This document shows positions 12,021 through 24,246 of a stretch of 64,000 nt of DNA, in pieces (position 1 is the first letter of the stretch; every line of letters starts with the position of its first letter). The translations under genes were made by a program, and so were the position numbers. The notes beneath the pieces are model-generated. The model was not told the origin of the DNA. It searched no databases and saw nothing but the letters and a program-made list of their open reading frames with translations. Source of the DNA: Progne subis subis (Eukaryota; Chordata; Aves; Passeriformes; Hirundinidae); contig JAKJHU010001533.1 in the NCBI GenBank assembly GCA_022316685.1, positions 1 through 64,000 of the forward strand, in the 5' to 3' direction.

Positions 12021-12399
12021 AAAGGGCTTGTTCTTCAAGATCCCCCCCGAACTTTTGTTTGATATTGGATAATTTCTAAACAGTTATGCATTAGGTTATC
12101 TGCTGGTTCTCCATATAGGAATTGAGCTGGATTTAAACTCCTGTTTACCTCTAATGTCAGATCATCACTATCTATCAAGATTGCTTCATATTTTAACATT
12201 CTAGAGTCTGTCAACTATTTCTCAGCTTTCTAATTTAGCACATTTCGAACTGCATGAGGTGTGCACACAATTAGTTTACCTCTAAAAATAAGTTTACAAC
12301 TTTCTTCTACCAGGATTGCAGTAGCGGCTATAGCTTGAATACATACTGGCCAGCCGTGGCTCACTGGGTCCAACATCTTTGATAAATAAGCTACTCGTC

Positions 12400-13430
12400 T
12401 CTTTACTCCTCCTCACTCCTGGACCACAACTCCATGAGCTACCCCCTTTTCTATATTCACATACAGATGAAAGGGTTTTTCTAATGAAGGTAAGCTTAAA
12501 GCTGGTATTGAGGCTAGATTTAACTTCAATTTTTCTAAGTTATCATCATCTTCCTTGGCCCATTTTATATTATCTCCCTCTGTCAATTTCTCATACAAGA
12601 ATTTTACTGCTTATGTATACCCCTCAATCCATAATCTACAATATCCTAGTAATCCGAGTAGCTTTCTGATTTCCTTCTTTGAAGAGGGAGGTGGAAGGGA
12701 TAAAATTCCTGCAATTCTCTCTGGACTGAGCCTCCGACTACCCTTACTTATCAAATGTCCAAGATATTTCACCTCTTGTTCTACGAATTGCAGCTTCCCT
12801 TTTGATACCCTTAATCCTTTTTTCCCAAGAAAATTTAAAAGTTTTATTGTAGCCTCTCTAACTTCAACCTCATCTTCCCCAGATAGTAGAAGATCATCCA
12901 CATATTGGATAATTTGTATTCTAGGAGGAGTAGAGAAGCCTTGCAGTATTTTTTTCTAAGGCTTGCCCAAACAAATTTGGAGACTCCGTGAACCCCTGGG
13001 GTAATTTTGTCCATCTTAATTGCTGCTTTCTTCCAGTTTTTGGATCTTCCCATTCAAAGGCAAAAATATCTCGGCTCTCCTTGGCCAGTGGACAGGCCCA
13101 AAAAGCATCTTTAAGATCCACTACACTAAACCACTCATGCTGGGGTGGAACTTTACTTAAAAGTGTATAGGGATTGGGTACTACTGGGTGACGAGACCGA
13201 GTTCTTTTGTTAACCTCCCTTAAATCTTGTACTAGTCTATAACTCCCATCAGCTTCTTTACTGGGAGAATAGGGGTATTATGGGGAGACATGCAAGGTTC
13301 TAGTGTCCCATCCTTTATTAGTCCTTCTATTACTGGCTTCAAACCTTCTCATCCTTCTAAAGATATGGGGTATTGACGTACACGTATGGGACAATCTTCT
13401 CTCTCTATTGTAACACTTATAGGGTCGATA
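12400..13430 (-). pseudogene. pol: reverse transcriptase of provirus H, broken
   Basis: Minus-strand fragments include DLKDAFWACPLA, KLPQGFTESPNLFGQALE (about 12,990) and the catalytic YVDD followed by LLLSGED (about 12,900), then a thumb region with VKYLGHLISKG. The order matches a gamma-type RT. The chain is split by frameshifts around 12,950 and by stops upstream of 13,170. The YVDD motif itself is intact. Confidence 0.75.
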
Positions 13431-13431
13431 T

Positions 13432-13821
13432 TTAATCCTCCCCTATTTCCTTCCCCAGCCCAAACTTCCTTGTTAATTTTTCTTCATCCTCTTGGCCTAA
13501 TTTTAAAACTTTAGCTGTCATTTTCCCATCTTCTGGTATAACCCCTATTCCTAATTTCACTTGTAAGTCTCTTCCTAGTAAGTTGCTACCTGCCTTTGGG
13601 ACTAATAAAACATCTCCCACCCAAATTTTAGTTTCCCCTTCAATTACTACATCTTTAATGACTGGAACTGTAAAAGTTTCTCCTTTTGCCCTTGTTACCT
13701 TTGCAGTATCTTTACTCACACTACAACCTTTTGGTACATTTAGCAGGCAGGTTCTTTCTGCCCATGTATCTACCACAAATTCCAATTTTTCTTCTTGGGG
13801 ACCCACTTTTAGAATTATCAC
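13432..13821 (-). pseudogene. pro: protease of provirus H with altered active site
   Basis: A 129-codon frame carries VVDTWAERTCLL, where retroviral proteases have D-T/S-G, and NLLGRDLQVKLGIGV, the conserved C-terminal block. The Gly of the catalytic triad is replaced by Trp, which should inactivate the enzyme. It follows gag and precedes RT in the usual order. Confidence 0.75.
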
Positions 13822-13879
13822 AGGCTCTAGATGGTATTGTCCCCTAAAAAAAATAGAGCCTTTGACCTCCTTATTCCTC

Positions 13880-14018
13880 CTCTGTGCTCATCTCTTTGAA
13901 GATTTTCAGATCTATTACCTGCTTAGGACAATTTTTCCTATAATGTCCCTCGCCCCCACAGTAAAAGCAGACATTCCTGGAATGCTGCTGAGACTTGGTT
14001 TGTATTGGGATTCTATTT

Positions 14019-14057
<39 letters not shown>

Positions 14058-15110
14058 TCTCCTTTTCCCCTTTCTCTATTAATTTTATCTCTAAAAGTAG
14101 TGCTTGTATATTTTTAAGTGAACTTTTAGTGATTCGGTAAGGCATTTCTAGGGGGAAGTCGTTTCTCTGAGCAGTCGCTGTGGTTACCGAGGGAACGGAG
14201 CTCAGGACAGGAAGGGGGGTGAGAGGAGGGCACAGCGCTGAGGCTTGGTCCTCCAAGGGCGGAGCGTAGGCGGGGTTTGCTGCCGGGACCGGCAGAGGAG
14301 AGGGCAGTTCTGGGGGATACCAGAGGGGAGCGTGGGCAGTCTGCACGTGGCTAATGGCGACTGAGTCAGCGGCTCCCAGCAGAGACAAAGCAGCAGCAGC
14401 AGCGCCCAGCGCAGCCGGCTCGGGCAGAGCAGCCGGGGATCGGGCAGTGGGGGAAGCGATCGGAGATAGGATGGCTGGGACTGACGGGACCCCGGCACCG
14501 CCCTCAGGACGGCCGCAGACCAGGCGGCCGGGGCAGACGAATTCACCGGCGGGGCTGGGGCTCGGCTGTATGGAGGGACCGGCGCCGCTGCTGCTGGCTG
14601 AAAGCCAGAGCTCGGGATGGGAACCGGGGCAGGCGGGGCTGCCGGGGGCTGCCAGCCCACGCTGGGGACGGGAACCGGAGCAAGCGGGGCTGTAGCAGGA
14701 CCCAGGACCGGGGCCTCGGCCGCGAACGGCGCAAGCGGGAACGGAGGGGGCAAAGCCTGCAAAGGATCCCACTCTTTTTCCTTCTTTTCTTCTTGTTCCC
14801 GTCCCTTTTCTTTCCCCTTTTTCTTTTCTTGTTTCGTCTCGGGTGTTTCTGATACATTAAAGATTTTTATTCTCCTAAAATCTCCTGTCCAACATGTGGC
14901 ATATTCTCTTTCTTCAGGATTAAACGGTTCTTTTGAATTTACAAATATATTTAAAGCCTGACAAATCCAGTTCTCAAAAGAGCCGTATTTGGGCCAATAA
15001 ATGTCAGATCTTATTTCCTTCTCTGCCCATTCTATCATGCAAAATTTTATCATTTTTACCTTTTCCTTGTTTTTTTGTACAAGGGTTTTTATCCTAGTTA
15101 GCTAACATAA
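13880..15110 (-). pseudogene. gag: gag of provirus H (matrix, Pro-rich region, CCHC knuckle)
   Basis: The minus strand from about 15,053 encodes a gamma-like matrix region (FCMIEWAEKEI, then a Trp-rich segment to ATCWTGDFRRIK), a Lys/Glu-rich linker and a long Pro/Ala-rich region. Near 13,985-13,945 lies one zinc knuckle, CFYCGGEGHYRKNC, in a different frame from the preceding segment. The frame change coincides with T-runs at 14,010-14,060 (Lys tract on the coding strand). A capsid with major homology region is not evident, so a deletion is likely. The GC-rich Pro region also gives long spurious plus-strand frames. Confidence 0.7.
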
Positions 15111-17138
15111 TGCCGAGAGGGCTTTCTTGAGGTATTTCTGTTGGTAATTTTTTACACTCTTCTTTTTTCTTTTTTTTTTTTTTTTTTTCCTTGTATCCAG
15201 CTTACTGTTTTTCTGTCCCATTTTTTTTTTTTCCCAAGATTTTATCTATTCGTCCCCCACCTCTGTTTTTCACTTTCTCTTACAACTTAAAGACCACTTA
15301 CTTCTATCTATTCACACACAAAAATCCTTTCTATCCCACACAAATATAATACACCTCCCTCTAACAAGATCTAACAACCAACATTACATGTGCTTTCTTC
15401 CATCTACTTTTACTTCATTCCTCCTTCACTTTTACACACTCTTTCACACTCTTAGGACATGAAGCCTGTCGCCAGAGAATCATGGCTTTGTGTGGCCCCC
15501 CCTCACCTTGGGTTTGGTCTCTGGGTTCCAGTAATAGCTGGGTCTCTGAGGAGGGCTCAGAATCTGATCGCCTCTGGTGCCAATCCACCCATGAGGCTAA
15601 TTTGCGTGTCACTTACACTTTACTGCCCCCCCCTCCACACGCCCGGAGGAAAAGGGGCTGGATTGCAGGTCATACACACGCTTTTCCACAGCTCCCCACC
15701 TGCCCGGGGAAACAATGGCCTGTTTGCAGGTCACACACAAGCTTATCCACAGCTCCCCACCTGCCCAGGGAAACTTAGGCATATTTTGTGTGTGACCCAC
15801 TCTCACACAACAAAATACTACACTAGGGGCTCAGACTCTCTTCTGACCCCTTTTGAGGTGAGTCCTAATGACCTCACCCCCTCTGTACCCCCGCGCCTTG
15901 CCTCACCGCTGAGACTCTGGACACGCTTTGCGGCGCACGACAGGGTCCCTAGTACTAGCATCCCCTTCCGGGCCTCAGGGCCTTCCCACGCCTTAGCCCC
16001 CGCCGGGCCGGATACCTTCAATCCGAACCCCGGACTAGGCTGCCCTGTAACTAGTACCGTCCCCCTCTTCACTTTTTTAAACGGAGGTAAGAGGTTAAGA
16101 CTCCGTAGTGGGTTACCTGGGGGGTATCCCTTCCTTGTTTCCAAGGATCAACCCGAACAGGGCCCTACCCCTTTGCCTTCCACCGGTCTGGCTTGACTAC
16201 TTCTCCCCAGAGAAGCAGCCTCGGCAAGAGGGATGAGTGTGTGTGTGCAGGATTCCCGCCTCGCCTCCACGCTGACTCCCCACCCCGGTGTCCTCGGGCT
16301 ATGGGTTTACGGCCTCTTTCCTGAGACCGCGGCAGCACATCCTCTCCGGTGCGTCTGGCTCAGTCCTGGGAAGCAGGGACTCTCATGAGCTCTCAGCACC
16401 CGCGGTGTCTGGGGACACCCCGTACCCTGGTACGGTTTTCCCGCCCCTCCAGGGAAACCCTCTTAGGCTACTCTAGCCCTTAAGGGGGGGGACTTGCCCC
16501 CAAATGCATGCCACTCACACTTTGTTTTCCCCTGCATGCCCAGGGGGTCTATGTGACTCACTCTCACACAACAAAACAACAACAAGGTACCTTTCACTCT
16601 CAAGTCACACATTACAAGTTTTAGGTGTTACTGGCCAGTCCTGGTGCTCTTGGATATCCCCTCCATCCAGCAGATTTTCCTTTTTTTTTTTTTTTTTTTT
16701 TTTTTAAAACTCAGTCCCAGTTTCCCAGGGGGGTTCTCTCACTCTTCTTATCACTCGCTTCGTCTCTTTACTGGCCGTTTTTCTCGCGAAAAGACGGAAA
16801 CGCAGCATGGGAGACTCCGCATTCACTTGGCAGGTCTGGGATAACCAGCCGCCTCTCATTCACACACATTCATCCCCCCTTTAACCGCCCCTCCGAACAA
16901 ATACTTACCTATCCTTTTGTCCTTGGGTCTTGGTCTTCGTGTACACTTTAGTCTTAGGGGCAAATTACCGCGGTTTTAGGGAATCTTTTCCCTTTTCTTT
17001 GTTTTATTGCCTCCTCTTGTCCATTGATCGTAACCTGCATCTGCCGGTCACAGCAGGGGAACACAGAGCGAGGCTGCCAAACTGGGCAGGGTGCACCTTC
17101 CTCACCCTAATTCCCCTAAGGCACCAGCAGTGAGGTGT
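15111..17138 (-). other. long 5' leader of provirus H
   Basis: About 2 kb separates the PBS from the first recognisable gag codons. It is C/T-rich on the plus strand, contains homopolymer runs (15,173-15,188; 16,680-16,704) and a 60-bp tandem duplication, and shows no conserved coding content. A leader this long is unusual; it may hold packaging signals or an IRES, but this is not demonstrated. Confidence 0.55.
15665..15784. repeat. two tandem 60-bp units in the H leader
   Basis: The units start at 15,665 and 15,725 with GCAGGTCA and share CCACAGCTCCCCACCTGCCC; they differ at several positions. A related shorter motif recurs at about 16,500-16,560. Confidence 0.75.
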
Positions 17139-17141
17139 TAG

Positions 17142-17159
17142 AACCATCCTCTGCTACCA
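17142..17159 (-). promoter_or_regulatory. primer-binding site of H, initiator tRNA-Met
   Basis: The minus strand reads TGGTAGCAGAGGATGGTT, 18 of 18 bases complementary to the 3' end of vertebrate initiator tRNA-Met. It lies 4 bases from the LTR end. Gamma-type elements normally use Pro, Gly, Glu, Thr and other tRNAs; initiator Met is typical of Ty1/copia and Ty3/gypsy elements. Confidence 0.85.
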
Positions 17160-17163
17160 TAAT

Positions 17164-17708
17164 TGTGATAAACGCCAATCACTTGTTTTAAAATTTTAAA
17201 AGTTTAATAGTAAATAAGATGGTTATAAAAATAGAGTAAAATATTGAACAATTTTAGAGGTAGGACAATATGAGACAATAAAAACAAAGTTACAGACGTC
17301 TGGGTGCCTCCCCGAGCGAAAAGCTTCGGAGAAGGACCCCCCTTAACAAAGGATTATTTCTTAAAAGCAATAGCCTGTTGAATATTCATACATTTCATAC
17401 ATTATGCATACATTCCATTTAAACAAGGTGTTGTTTCTGTTCAGTATCACTTCTCTTCCTTAATCTTTATGGCGTCTACCAGTCTAAAAAGCTGCAAGAA
17501 GAGTTTGGTCTCTACTGATAAGAAAGTAGTAAATTCCCTTTCCCTGAAAGATTTACGTTTTCCTGTGGCTGGCATACAAAACCCACATTTTAACTACAAA
17601 ACTACATTCACCATACTATCAAACTATTAATACAACACTAACAATCAATACAACATAATACATATAATAAATATCTTGCGTAGAGCCATATAATATGCAT
17701 TTTTCACA
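17164..17708 (-). mobile_element. 5' LTR of provirus H
   Basis: The 545-bp partner of 8,562-9,105, adjoining the PBS. Transcription on the minus strand would start here. The flank beyond 17,708 (GTTTCATTC) does not match the left flank. Confidence 0.9.
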
Positions 17709-19036
17709 GTTTCATTCATAAACATTACTTTATCACAAAAGCATTTTTACAGTGTGGGTGTTACACTGACAATCACTTCCAACACAATCTCTTAACCAGC
17801 AAGGTTTTCAAGAAGTGCATTTGCAAAGGCAGCAAGCAGAGAAGGGGTTTGCAGCACTCTACTGCTTGCTGTAACGCAGGAGGAGAGGGGGTTTGATAAA
17901 ATCTTGCACGTGGCCGGAATGGAATAAGCCACATGAAGATTTACCAAATCTCTGAGGGTGTCCACCACTTGTCAGAATGGCTTAATAATAGCAATAGAGC
18001 TCCTTAAAGATGTTTTGTAGCGATTTCAATAAAAGCAAAGTAACAAACAATACAGAAACAAAAGAAAAAGCTGAGCACAGGTGTCAGAGGTTTCTCTGAC
18101 ACCTTGCTAAAAACACCCCCAAAAACACTTGAGCTGCTTTGTGCACCTTTATAAATACTTAATGATTTAGGAGGGATAATTTGGTTTGTTGCCAATAGAA
18201 GCAGCTACAGACCCTGAGACACTTCCAAAGCTCAATAGGTGCTCTCATGCTGGCACTGAGCCAATTACAATGAGAAGGCTATAGGAAGTTCTAGTTTAAC
18301 GTCCTTACATGTTCCAAAGTAAGCTGAAACTCTTTCCCTTATATAGAAAACACCTGCTTAGGTGTGGAAATGCATTCCTACAGGGGCTGATGCTCCCAGA
18401 CCTTCACAAGGAAATTCTGAGAGCAAAGCTCCAACCCCTCCAGCTCCACCCCGGCTCAGCAGGGCCAGTCCTGCTGCCACCCCGAGAGCAGCCAGCAGGG
18501 ACAGCAGAGTTCCCTGCCCGGCTGCACTCGGAGCAAGGGACTCGGCCGTGCTCAGGAATTACACGTGACAAATGAATTTGTCTCAGCTGTGGGTTCAGCA
18601 TGCACACAGCCCACTCAGTCATTTTGGGGCCTGGCTCTAATTACATGTAAGCAAATACAGACATGGATTAGAGAAATCCAGACTGCCACAGAAGGTGAGA
18701 ACTTGTCATTCCTTCACATGTTTAAATCTCTCCCTATTTTGTAGAAGCCTGAACACCTTGTCAGTCCTCTTAAATACAAGCTATACAAGTTCTGAAGCAA
18801 CACACTTGCAGGAAATAATTTATTTCAAGCATACAATTCATTTCAAGTTGTATTAATATTTTCCCCCAGAGAGAATGGCACAGTTGTTCTCACCTGCCAA
18901 TACCTGTGTGCTCCACACTCCCCAGGGAAGAGAAGGATGTGATCTGGAGAAGTGCTGCCAGCTGTGCTCCAGACCCCAGCGCTCACTCCTGACTTATTAA
19001 AGAAATATGGGTATTGATCTAGTATCGATACCCAAC
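17709..19036. other. no gene supported
   Basis: A/T-rich flank DNA. Short open frames near 18,300-18,620 have no recognisable content. No repeat boundary was found. Confidence 0.4.
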
Positions 19037-19668
19037 TGTGATGGACAAAAACTCTCTAACAGTTTTAAGTTAGAAAGTGTATGTTTATTACGGCCAGGCA
19101 GCACGTGGGATATTTCCCTAATTCGCACTGCGAATTTCACAGGTAATTACAAAGTCTTTTATTTACAAAAGTGTTGAATATCCAAAATACAAATGCATAT
19201 TCGTACCCCTGTCACCTCCCATTCCTCGCTTCGTATGCTAATTGGCAAAAAGGCTATTAAGCATGCGTACTTTGTTTCTTAAAATGAGTCGGGGGTCTAT
19301 TCTGGGGAGGGGTCACCCAAAATGAGGAAGTAAGATGAGTCTTCCTCATCCTGACCTTTCTACCTTTTCAATGCATTCATGACAAATGGATCCTTGGTAG
19401 AACTTACAGTTTCCTGTGTTCAATGGGTCCTTTAAGCAGGAAATCTGCAGCTATCTTATGTCCTATTTACCACATTTTGTTTTTCATTACAAGCACAACT
19501 ACATAAACATAAACCTGACAAGAAAGGAGTTACAAGATCCGGGGTAGCTTATCTAAGATCCGGCTTCTGTTAACTGCTAACAAAGATTACCTATCTACTT
19601 CAGCTAATTCAGCAACTTATTATCTTAACTTTCCTAAAAATCCTTAGTTCCTCAAAATTAACGTCTCA
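19037..19668 (-). mobile_element. probable solo LTR
   Basis: The block begins TGTGATGGACAAAAAC and ends AACGTCTCA, giving TG/CA termini. An AATAAA on the minus strand lies about 50 bases from the minus-strand 3' end (plus 19,083-19,092). Flanks (CCAAC and CTCCT) do not match, so the right boundary may be wrong or the duplication has decayed. Confidence 0.4.
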
Positions 19669-22600
19669 CTCCTTCCCTGCCAATGCAAGGTCCACATAGA
19701 CAGCTAAAGCTTTGCTGGCAAAACCCCAGGGCAACAGGCTCACACCAGGCTGATTTTAAACTGCAATAACTTGCAAAATATCTCACTGAACTTTAGGAAA
19801 AAGGTAGAAACAGGCTCAGGATTACAAAGAACAGGTTTGGTTACATCAAACAGAAAATTGGAAAACTTTTCCCTTGGTTGTTTCCCTGTTACCTCTAAAA
19901 GTGCCACCTCCAGCTGGGTAGCAGCAGGGACAGCTTTTCCCTGTTTAGCACACAGTTATAAGGTAAGAACCTTGTTGGTATCCCTATTCCCTGTATGCAA
20001 GCGGGGAGGGAAAATGTGGCAGAGACAATGCAAACTTGCTCACTTTCCTTTCTGTCAGAGTAATGGAGACTTCTGACTTCAAAAAATAATAAAAAGGAAA
20101 AAACACAGAGTACAGTATTCCCTGGAAACCAATAACTTGCATCCTCTATTATACACAAGCTCCACATGACAGAAAAGCTTAATGGCAGAGCTATAGTAAA
20201 GACCTTTTTCCTTAAAGCAGATGCAAGAAGCAGAGAAGCAGGATTTCTGCTAACTCCAACAAGACTTGAAAGAGTCGCCAAGTTCCTGATGGCTCTCAGG
20301 CAGTCAGAAGGAAGAGTTTGGTTTAACATTTTAGGAGCAAGACTGTGAAACCTGACTTGTGCTTTCATGAGCCTGAAACACAACTGGATCGTGTGTAAGC
20401 ACAGGTATACTGTGACATTCTGGGAAGTGATACCAGCACAGAGCTGTAAGGTGCTTCAAATACAGCCAAAACATTTGGTGTGCAGAGGAGGAGCATGCAA
20501 AGAGAAAAAGCACAGAGCTGATAACCTCCCCTTACCCTGCCTGGTGCTGCAGGGAAGCAGGGCTAAGGGACTAGCAGTCCTTCCCTTTATCTCCATCTCC
20601 TCCATTCTCATCTTACATCCAAGATTTACTTTGGAAGACAGTTTCCAGTTTTAAAAACTAAATAGCTGCCCAAAACAAAAATCTGTTACCTCCTCTAAAA
20701 CCAGTTAAAGACAACTTGGTGGGCCTGTGGGAAGCTCACACAGCAGCACTGAGGGATGCAGCACAGCAAACACTGGGAGCACTCTGGCAAACAGAGCTGA
20801 TTTGTGGCATTGCCTCAGTGCATCTCAGCCAGGCGAAGGCTGCACTTCACAAGATGCTATCTTCCACCATCCCCTGTATGTTTATTGTCCCAATCCAATT
20901 TCATTTATCCTTTTGATTTGTAAATGAACAAAGCCTGCAGAATTTGTAACCCTGAGTTTGCCCAGCAGTAGTCCTCATTTTGTATAATAAAAGGCTGAAA
21001 AGCATACAAACAAAATGTAAGGCATTAGGGAGGACTACAAAATCCAGACATTACTGATGAGCAGGGTACAAAGGGAGAAGTCTCTGCAGCATTTGATAGA
21101 CAAAAGTCACTTGTATCATTAAAGTCTGATGAGTATGAAGACAACTTCAGAAATGCCAGAGCACGTACATGGTTTTTGATGCAGTGTTCTTTGGAGGTAG
21201 ATTTGATGCTTTTCTAAACAGAATATTTTTTCCATGTAGTATTTGGTATTGATATGCAAAACAGAACCTTTACACTAAGAGCTGTGTCAGCACTGAGAAT
21301 TCATCCTACCTGTGACCTTCAGATATACTGTAGGTGATGAAAGGATAAAAAGAATATCAGAAAACTCTCACCACCCCACCCCCCTTAGCCATGGACCCTC
21401 TCCTAAAACTCAATCCCTAATCCCATATATTCAACTTCTAGTCCACCCCAGTAAAACATACATTTAAATATTGTTCTACTTCTCTGCTCTTATTCCAGCA
21501 TGGGCCACTCGCTACAGCACCACTATAAAACAGAGAGACATGCACTCAAAGTCTCTGCCCTGCAGATTTTCTGTGTGTCTGACATTTCCTCTCAGACACA
21601 TCCCAGAGCCCCAGTTATACAGACAGAGCAGAGATTAGCCTGAATTTCAAAGAATGGTTGTTATTTGGTTTATGAGCATTTGTTTTACCTAATGTGAGCT
21701 GGAGGGGGGGGTGGGGGAAAAGGGGACTGACAATGCATCTACTGGCTGCATCCCATTGGGAAAAGCTGCGTATAGCATATTCTGATTTCAATAACTTAAT
21801 CACAAAGTATATTTCTTTTCTAGCTACAGGATGGACTGTTCAAGACAACTGTTCTTAAGGCTCCCAAGTCTCCTTTGGAGAAACAGGGAATCACAGACAG
21901 AAGCCTCAATCCCCAGAGCATGTAATTAAGCACTGGGAAGGGGCTGCTGCAAGGCAGAATTGCACATGGGGCTCACAATCATTCTCCTGAGCATCCCAGC
22001 ACAGTCTGTTTTGGCAGACTGGTGCCAGCCCATTCATCCCATCTTTGAGTGCCCCCAGACCGTCTGGATGGGAAAACACACTGCTCCAGGCTCATCTCTT
22101 ACACAGCTGCCTCTGCACTGATAGCCTCTTTCTCCTTCATCAGCTCCTTTTTGGTCAGGGTTTTCTCCTTAATTCTTTTGACTGTAACTGTGCCACCCCA
22201 CTGTCCCCTCTGCAGTGCCTGCCCCTCTCACAGCCCAGGAAGGGCCCAAGCTGCACATCTGCAGGCCAGTCTGGGCACCAGGGCTCAGAATGTAGCCTCC
22301 TCCGGGATGGAGTTGAGCATTCCCTGCCGAGCATCGCCACCTGCAGCCCAGCCCTGCCCTGCTCCCTGCAGGGATGCTAGCCAGGAGGGCTCAGAGCAGC
22401 AGCCTGGGCATGTGATGGATGGCCCTGCTCGCTGCTGTGGCCCCTGCAGCCTCCCTGGATACAAGAGCGGTGATCTCATATTCCAGACATGATGACTCAA
22501 ATGCAGAAGTAAGCCCAGCCCCACGCTGTTAATGCAACAGTTAAACATTTCACTGGTGCTATAACTCATGGTGGGGAGGCTGCATTGATGTCCTGCAGCA

Positions 22601-23185
22601 CCACAGGGTAATGCAAGAGCCCAGCTCTGCAAAAACTGCATATGAGCAGTGATTGCAGTGTGAGGCTAAGTCCTGACTGCCTGTATACAGTTTTATAGAT
22701 TTTTGTGAAACAAAATCAGAGGGCCATTCTATGGTTGTAGAGACAGTCACAACAGAGTGCTTCAAAAAACTTCAGAAAGCCTTAAGCATCAGCACCACAT
22801 TAACTAAAAGTCTCTTGTACCTTTTCTCTGTTGCAATCCCACAGGCAGCTCCACACAGCTCTGGCCCTTTCTCTCCTTCCTTCCACAGTTCCAGCTCGCT
22901 CCTTCCTATCCCTAGCACAGCCACCTAACCCTGTCTGTCCCTTGTACAACCACCTGTCCTGTCCCTTCCTCCTCACAGCACAACAAGCAAACTCCAACTG
23001 ATCCCCTACCTGCTAACTAACTCTTTATCACACCCATAGCTAGGAGGGCAAGGCTGTTCCCACTCTTGGATAATTAACACAGGTGCAGTATATCAAGGGC
23101 AAGATTGCCTTCAGCACCATCTTTCTCTGTCTCCCCAGACCATTCCAAGGAAATAAGTTACTTGGCATCACATGCTGGCTACATA
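19669..23185. other. no gene supported
   Basis: Mid-A/T host-like DNA with scattered short frames on both strands. I found no domain, tRNA, LTR pair or array. The segment 22,050-22,490 is GC-richer but its frames are low-complexity and overlap antisense. Confidence 0.4.
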
Positions 23186-23191
23186 ATATAC

Positions 23192-23743
23192 TGTAGTAGA
23201 GAGTGGGGACGGCAATGAGAGATCTCTGGAGTCCAGGGCAGCTCTTGAAACACGTGGTTTATTGCATAGTTCGTTGGTGTAAGAGCTTTGCTTAAGCTGC
23301 CAGCCACAGCTAAAAGTGTGCTCGAGCAAAAAAAGTTCTTGTTACGATACACTATATCTCCTTCTGTGTTGAATATTCTAGTTTACACTAACCAACCAGT
23401 ACAAGACACAAATGCTACAGAATTTACATACAGCCTATAGGAACTACTACATTACCATATTGTGCCACATTCCAGACCCTAAAAGCTAGTTTCTAGACTC
23501 CTTTTCCCTGCCACCTTGTCAGGGCCCCTCCCCCTTGGACCCTTGGCATCCTTTTGTCTGTTAGGGGTATTGCTCAATCAACAGGGATCTTGCCTTCAGC
23601 TAACTCAATCACTATCTTCTGGCTTGGCATCCTACATCGCAAAGCTTGCTTTCATTTCTATTTCACTCATAGGTTTCATGCTATTAGAATCTTTTGCCAA
23701 GCAATCATATTTGTAAGGTTTTCCTGTTTCATATTCTCCAACA
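23192..23743 (-). mobile_element. solo LTR with 6-bp target duplication
   Basis: Plus strand TGTAGTAGAGAGTGGGGACG to TTCTCCAACA, flanked on both sides by ATATAC (23,186-23,191 and 23,744-23,749). On the minus strand an AATAAA in GCAATAAACCACGTG precedes the end by about 75 bases, so the LTR is minus-oriented. A 6-bp duplication is typical of class II (alpha/beta-like) integrases. Confidence 0.8.
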
Positions 23744-24027
23744 ATATACTAAGTGAAGGTAAGGAATAAAGCCCCTGTTGGCTGCTAAACCTGATTTAGA
23801 GCTCTAGTTTTTAATCACCCTGTCAAAAGGCAGAAACACTAAGGACTGACCTCTTCCAGTGGCTCTTCCTCTGACCACCATCTCCTCCAGCCCTCCAGTA
23901 AGGTCAGCCCTCTCCTGGAGTGGGTGACAGAGGCAAACTGGTTTATTGGAGTAAAGCCTCCTTCATGCACAGTTTGAGCTGATCTGGTGCACTACAAACA
24001 CAGCCACGTGGCTCCCCAGCTCCTGTG

Positions 24028-24230
24028 TGTCTTGGTTTGGAGACAAATTTGGGGGAAAACTCCTGTATAGGATCCTTCTGGGAAGCAAACCTAAGTGGCT
24101 CCTCCCTCTAACTGGTCTGGTAAAAAAACCTCCTTGGAGAAAAGTGGAAAAAACTATTTTACTAAACAAATGAAGTGCATACACGTATAAAGAATGAATA
24201 ATATGAAACAATAAAACCTCTCTTTCTGAA
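24028..24230 (-). mobile_element. truncated 3' LTR of B1
   Basis: Begins TGTCTTGGTTTGGAGAC and follows the B LTR until CTCTCTTTCTGAAG, where the sequence switches to the gag-proximal GCATCCTAAAGACGG seen at 34,517 in B2. About two thirds of the LTR is missing. Confidence 0.8.
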
Positions 24231-24246
24231 GCATCCTAAAGACGGA

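Larger units (their letters stand above)
8562..17708 (-). mobile_element. class I (gamma-like) endogenous retrovirus 'H', full length, degenerate
   Basis: A 9.1-kb minus-strand provirus with near-identical LTRs (544 and 545 bp; a few differences seen), an initiator-Met PBS, gag with one CCHC knuckle, pro, RT, RNase H, integrase, an extra Cys-rich ORF and remnants of env. The single zinc knuckle, the protease motif followed by NLLGRDL, and RT with LPQGFTESP and YVDD are gamma-type. Near-identical LTRs suggest a fairly recent insertion, yet the coding region has many stops and long homopolymers. The flanks (AGCAG before 8,562; GTTTC after 17,708) do not form a TSD. Confidence 0.88.

Noticed and set aside
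14354..14961. Plus-strand Ala/Gly-rich frames near 14,350-14,960
   Set aside because: Antisense shadows of the Pro-rich gag region of provirus H.
15600..15800. Tandem units in the H leader as a CRISPR or satellite array
   Set aside because: Only two adjacent 60-bp units without spacers; simple duplication in a retroviral leader.
19037..19668. Treating this block as a certain solo LTR
   Set aside because: TG/CA ends and a polyadenylation signal are present, but no target duplication or second copy was found, so it is kept only as probable.
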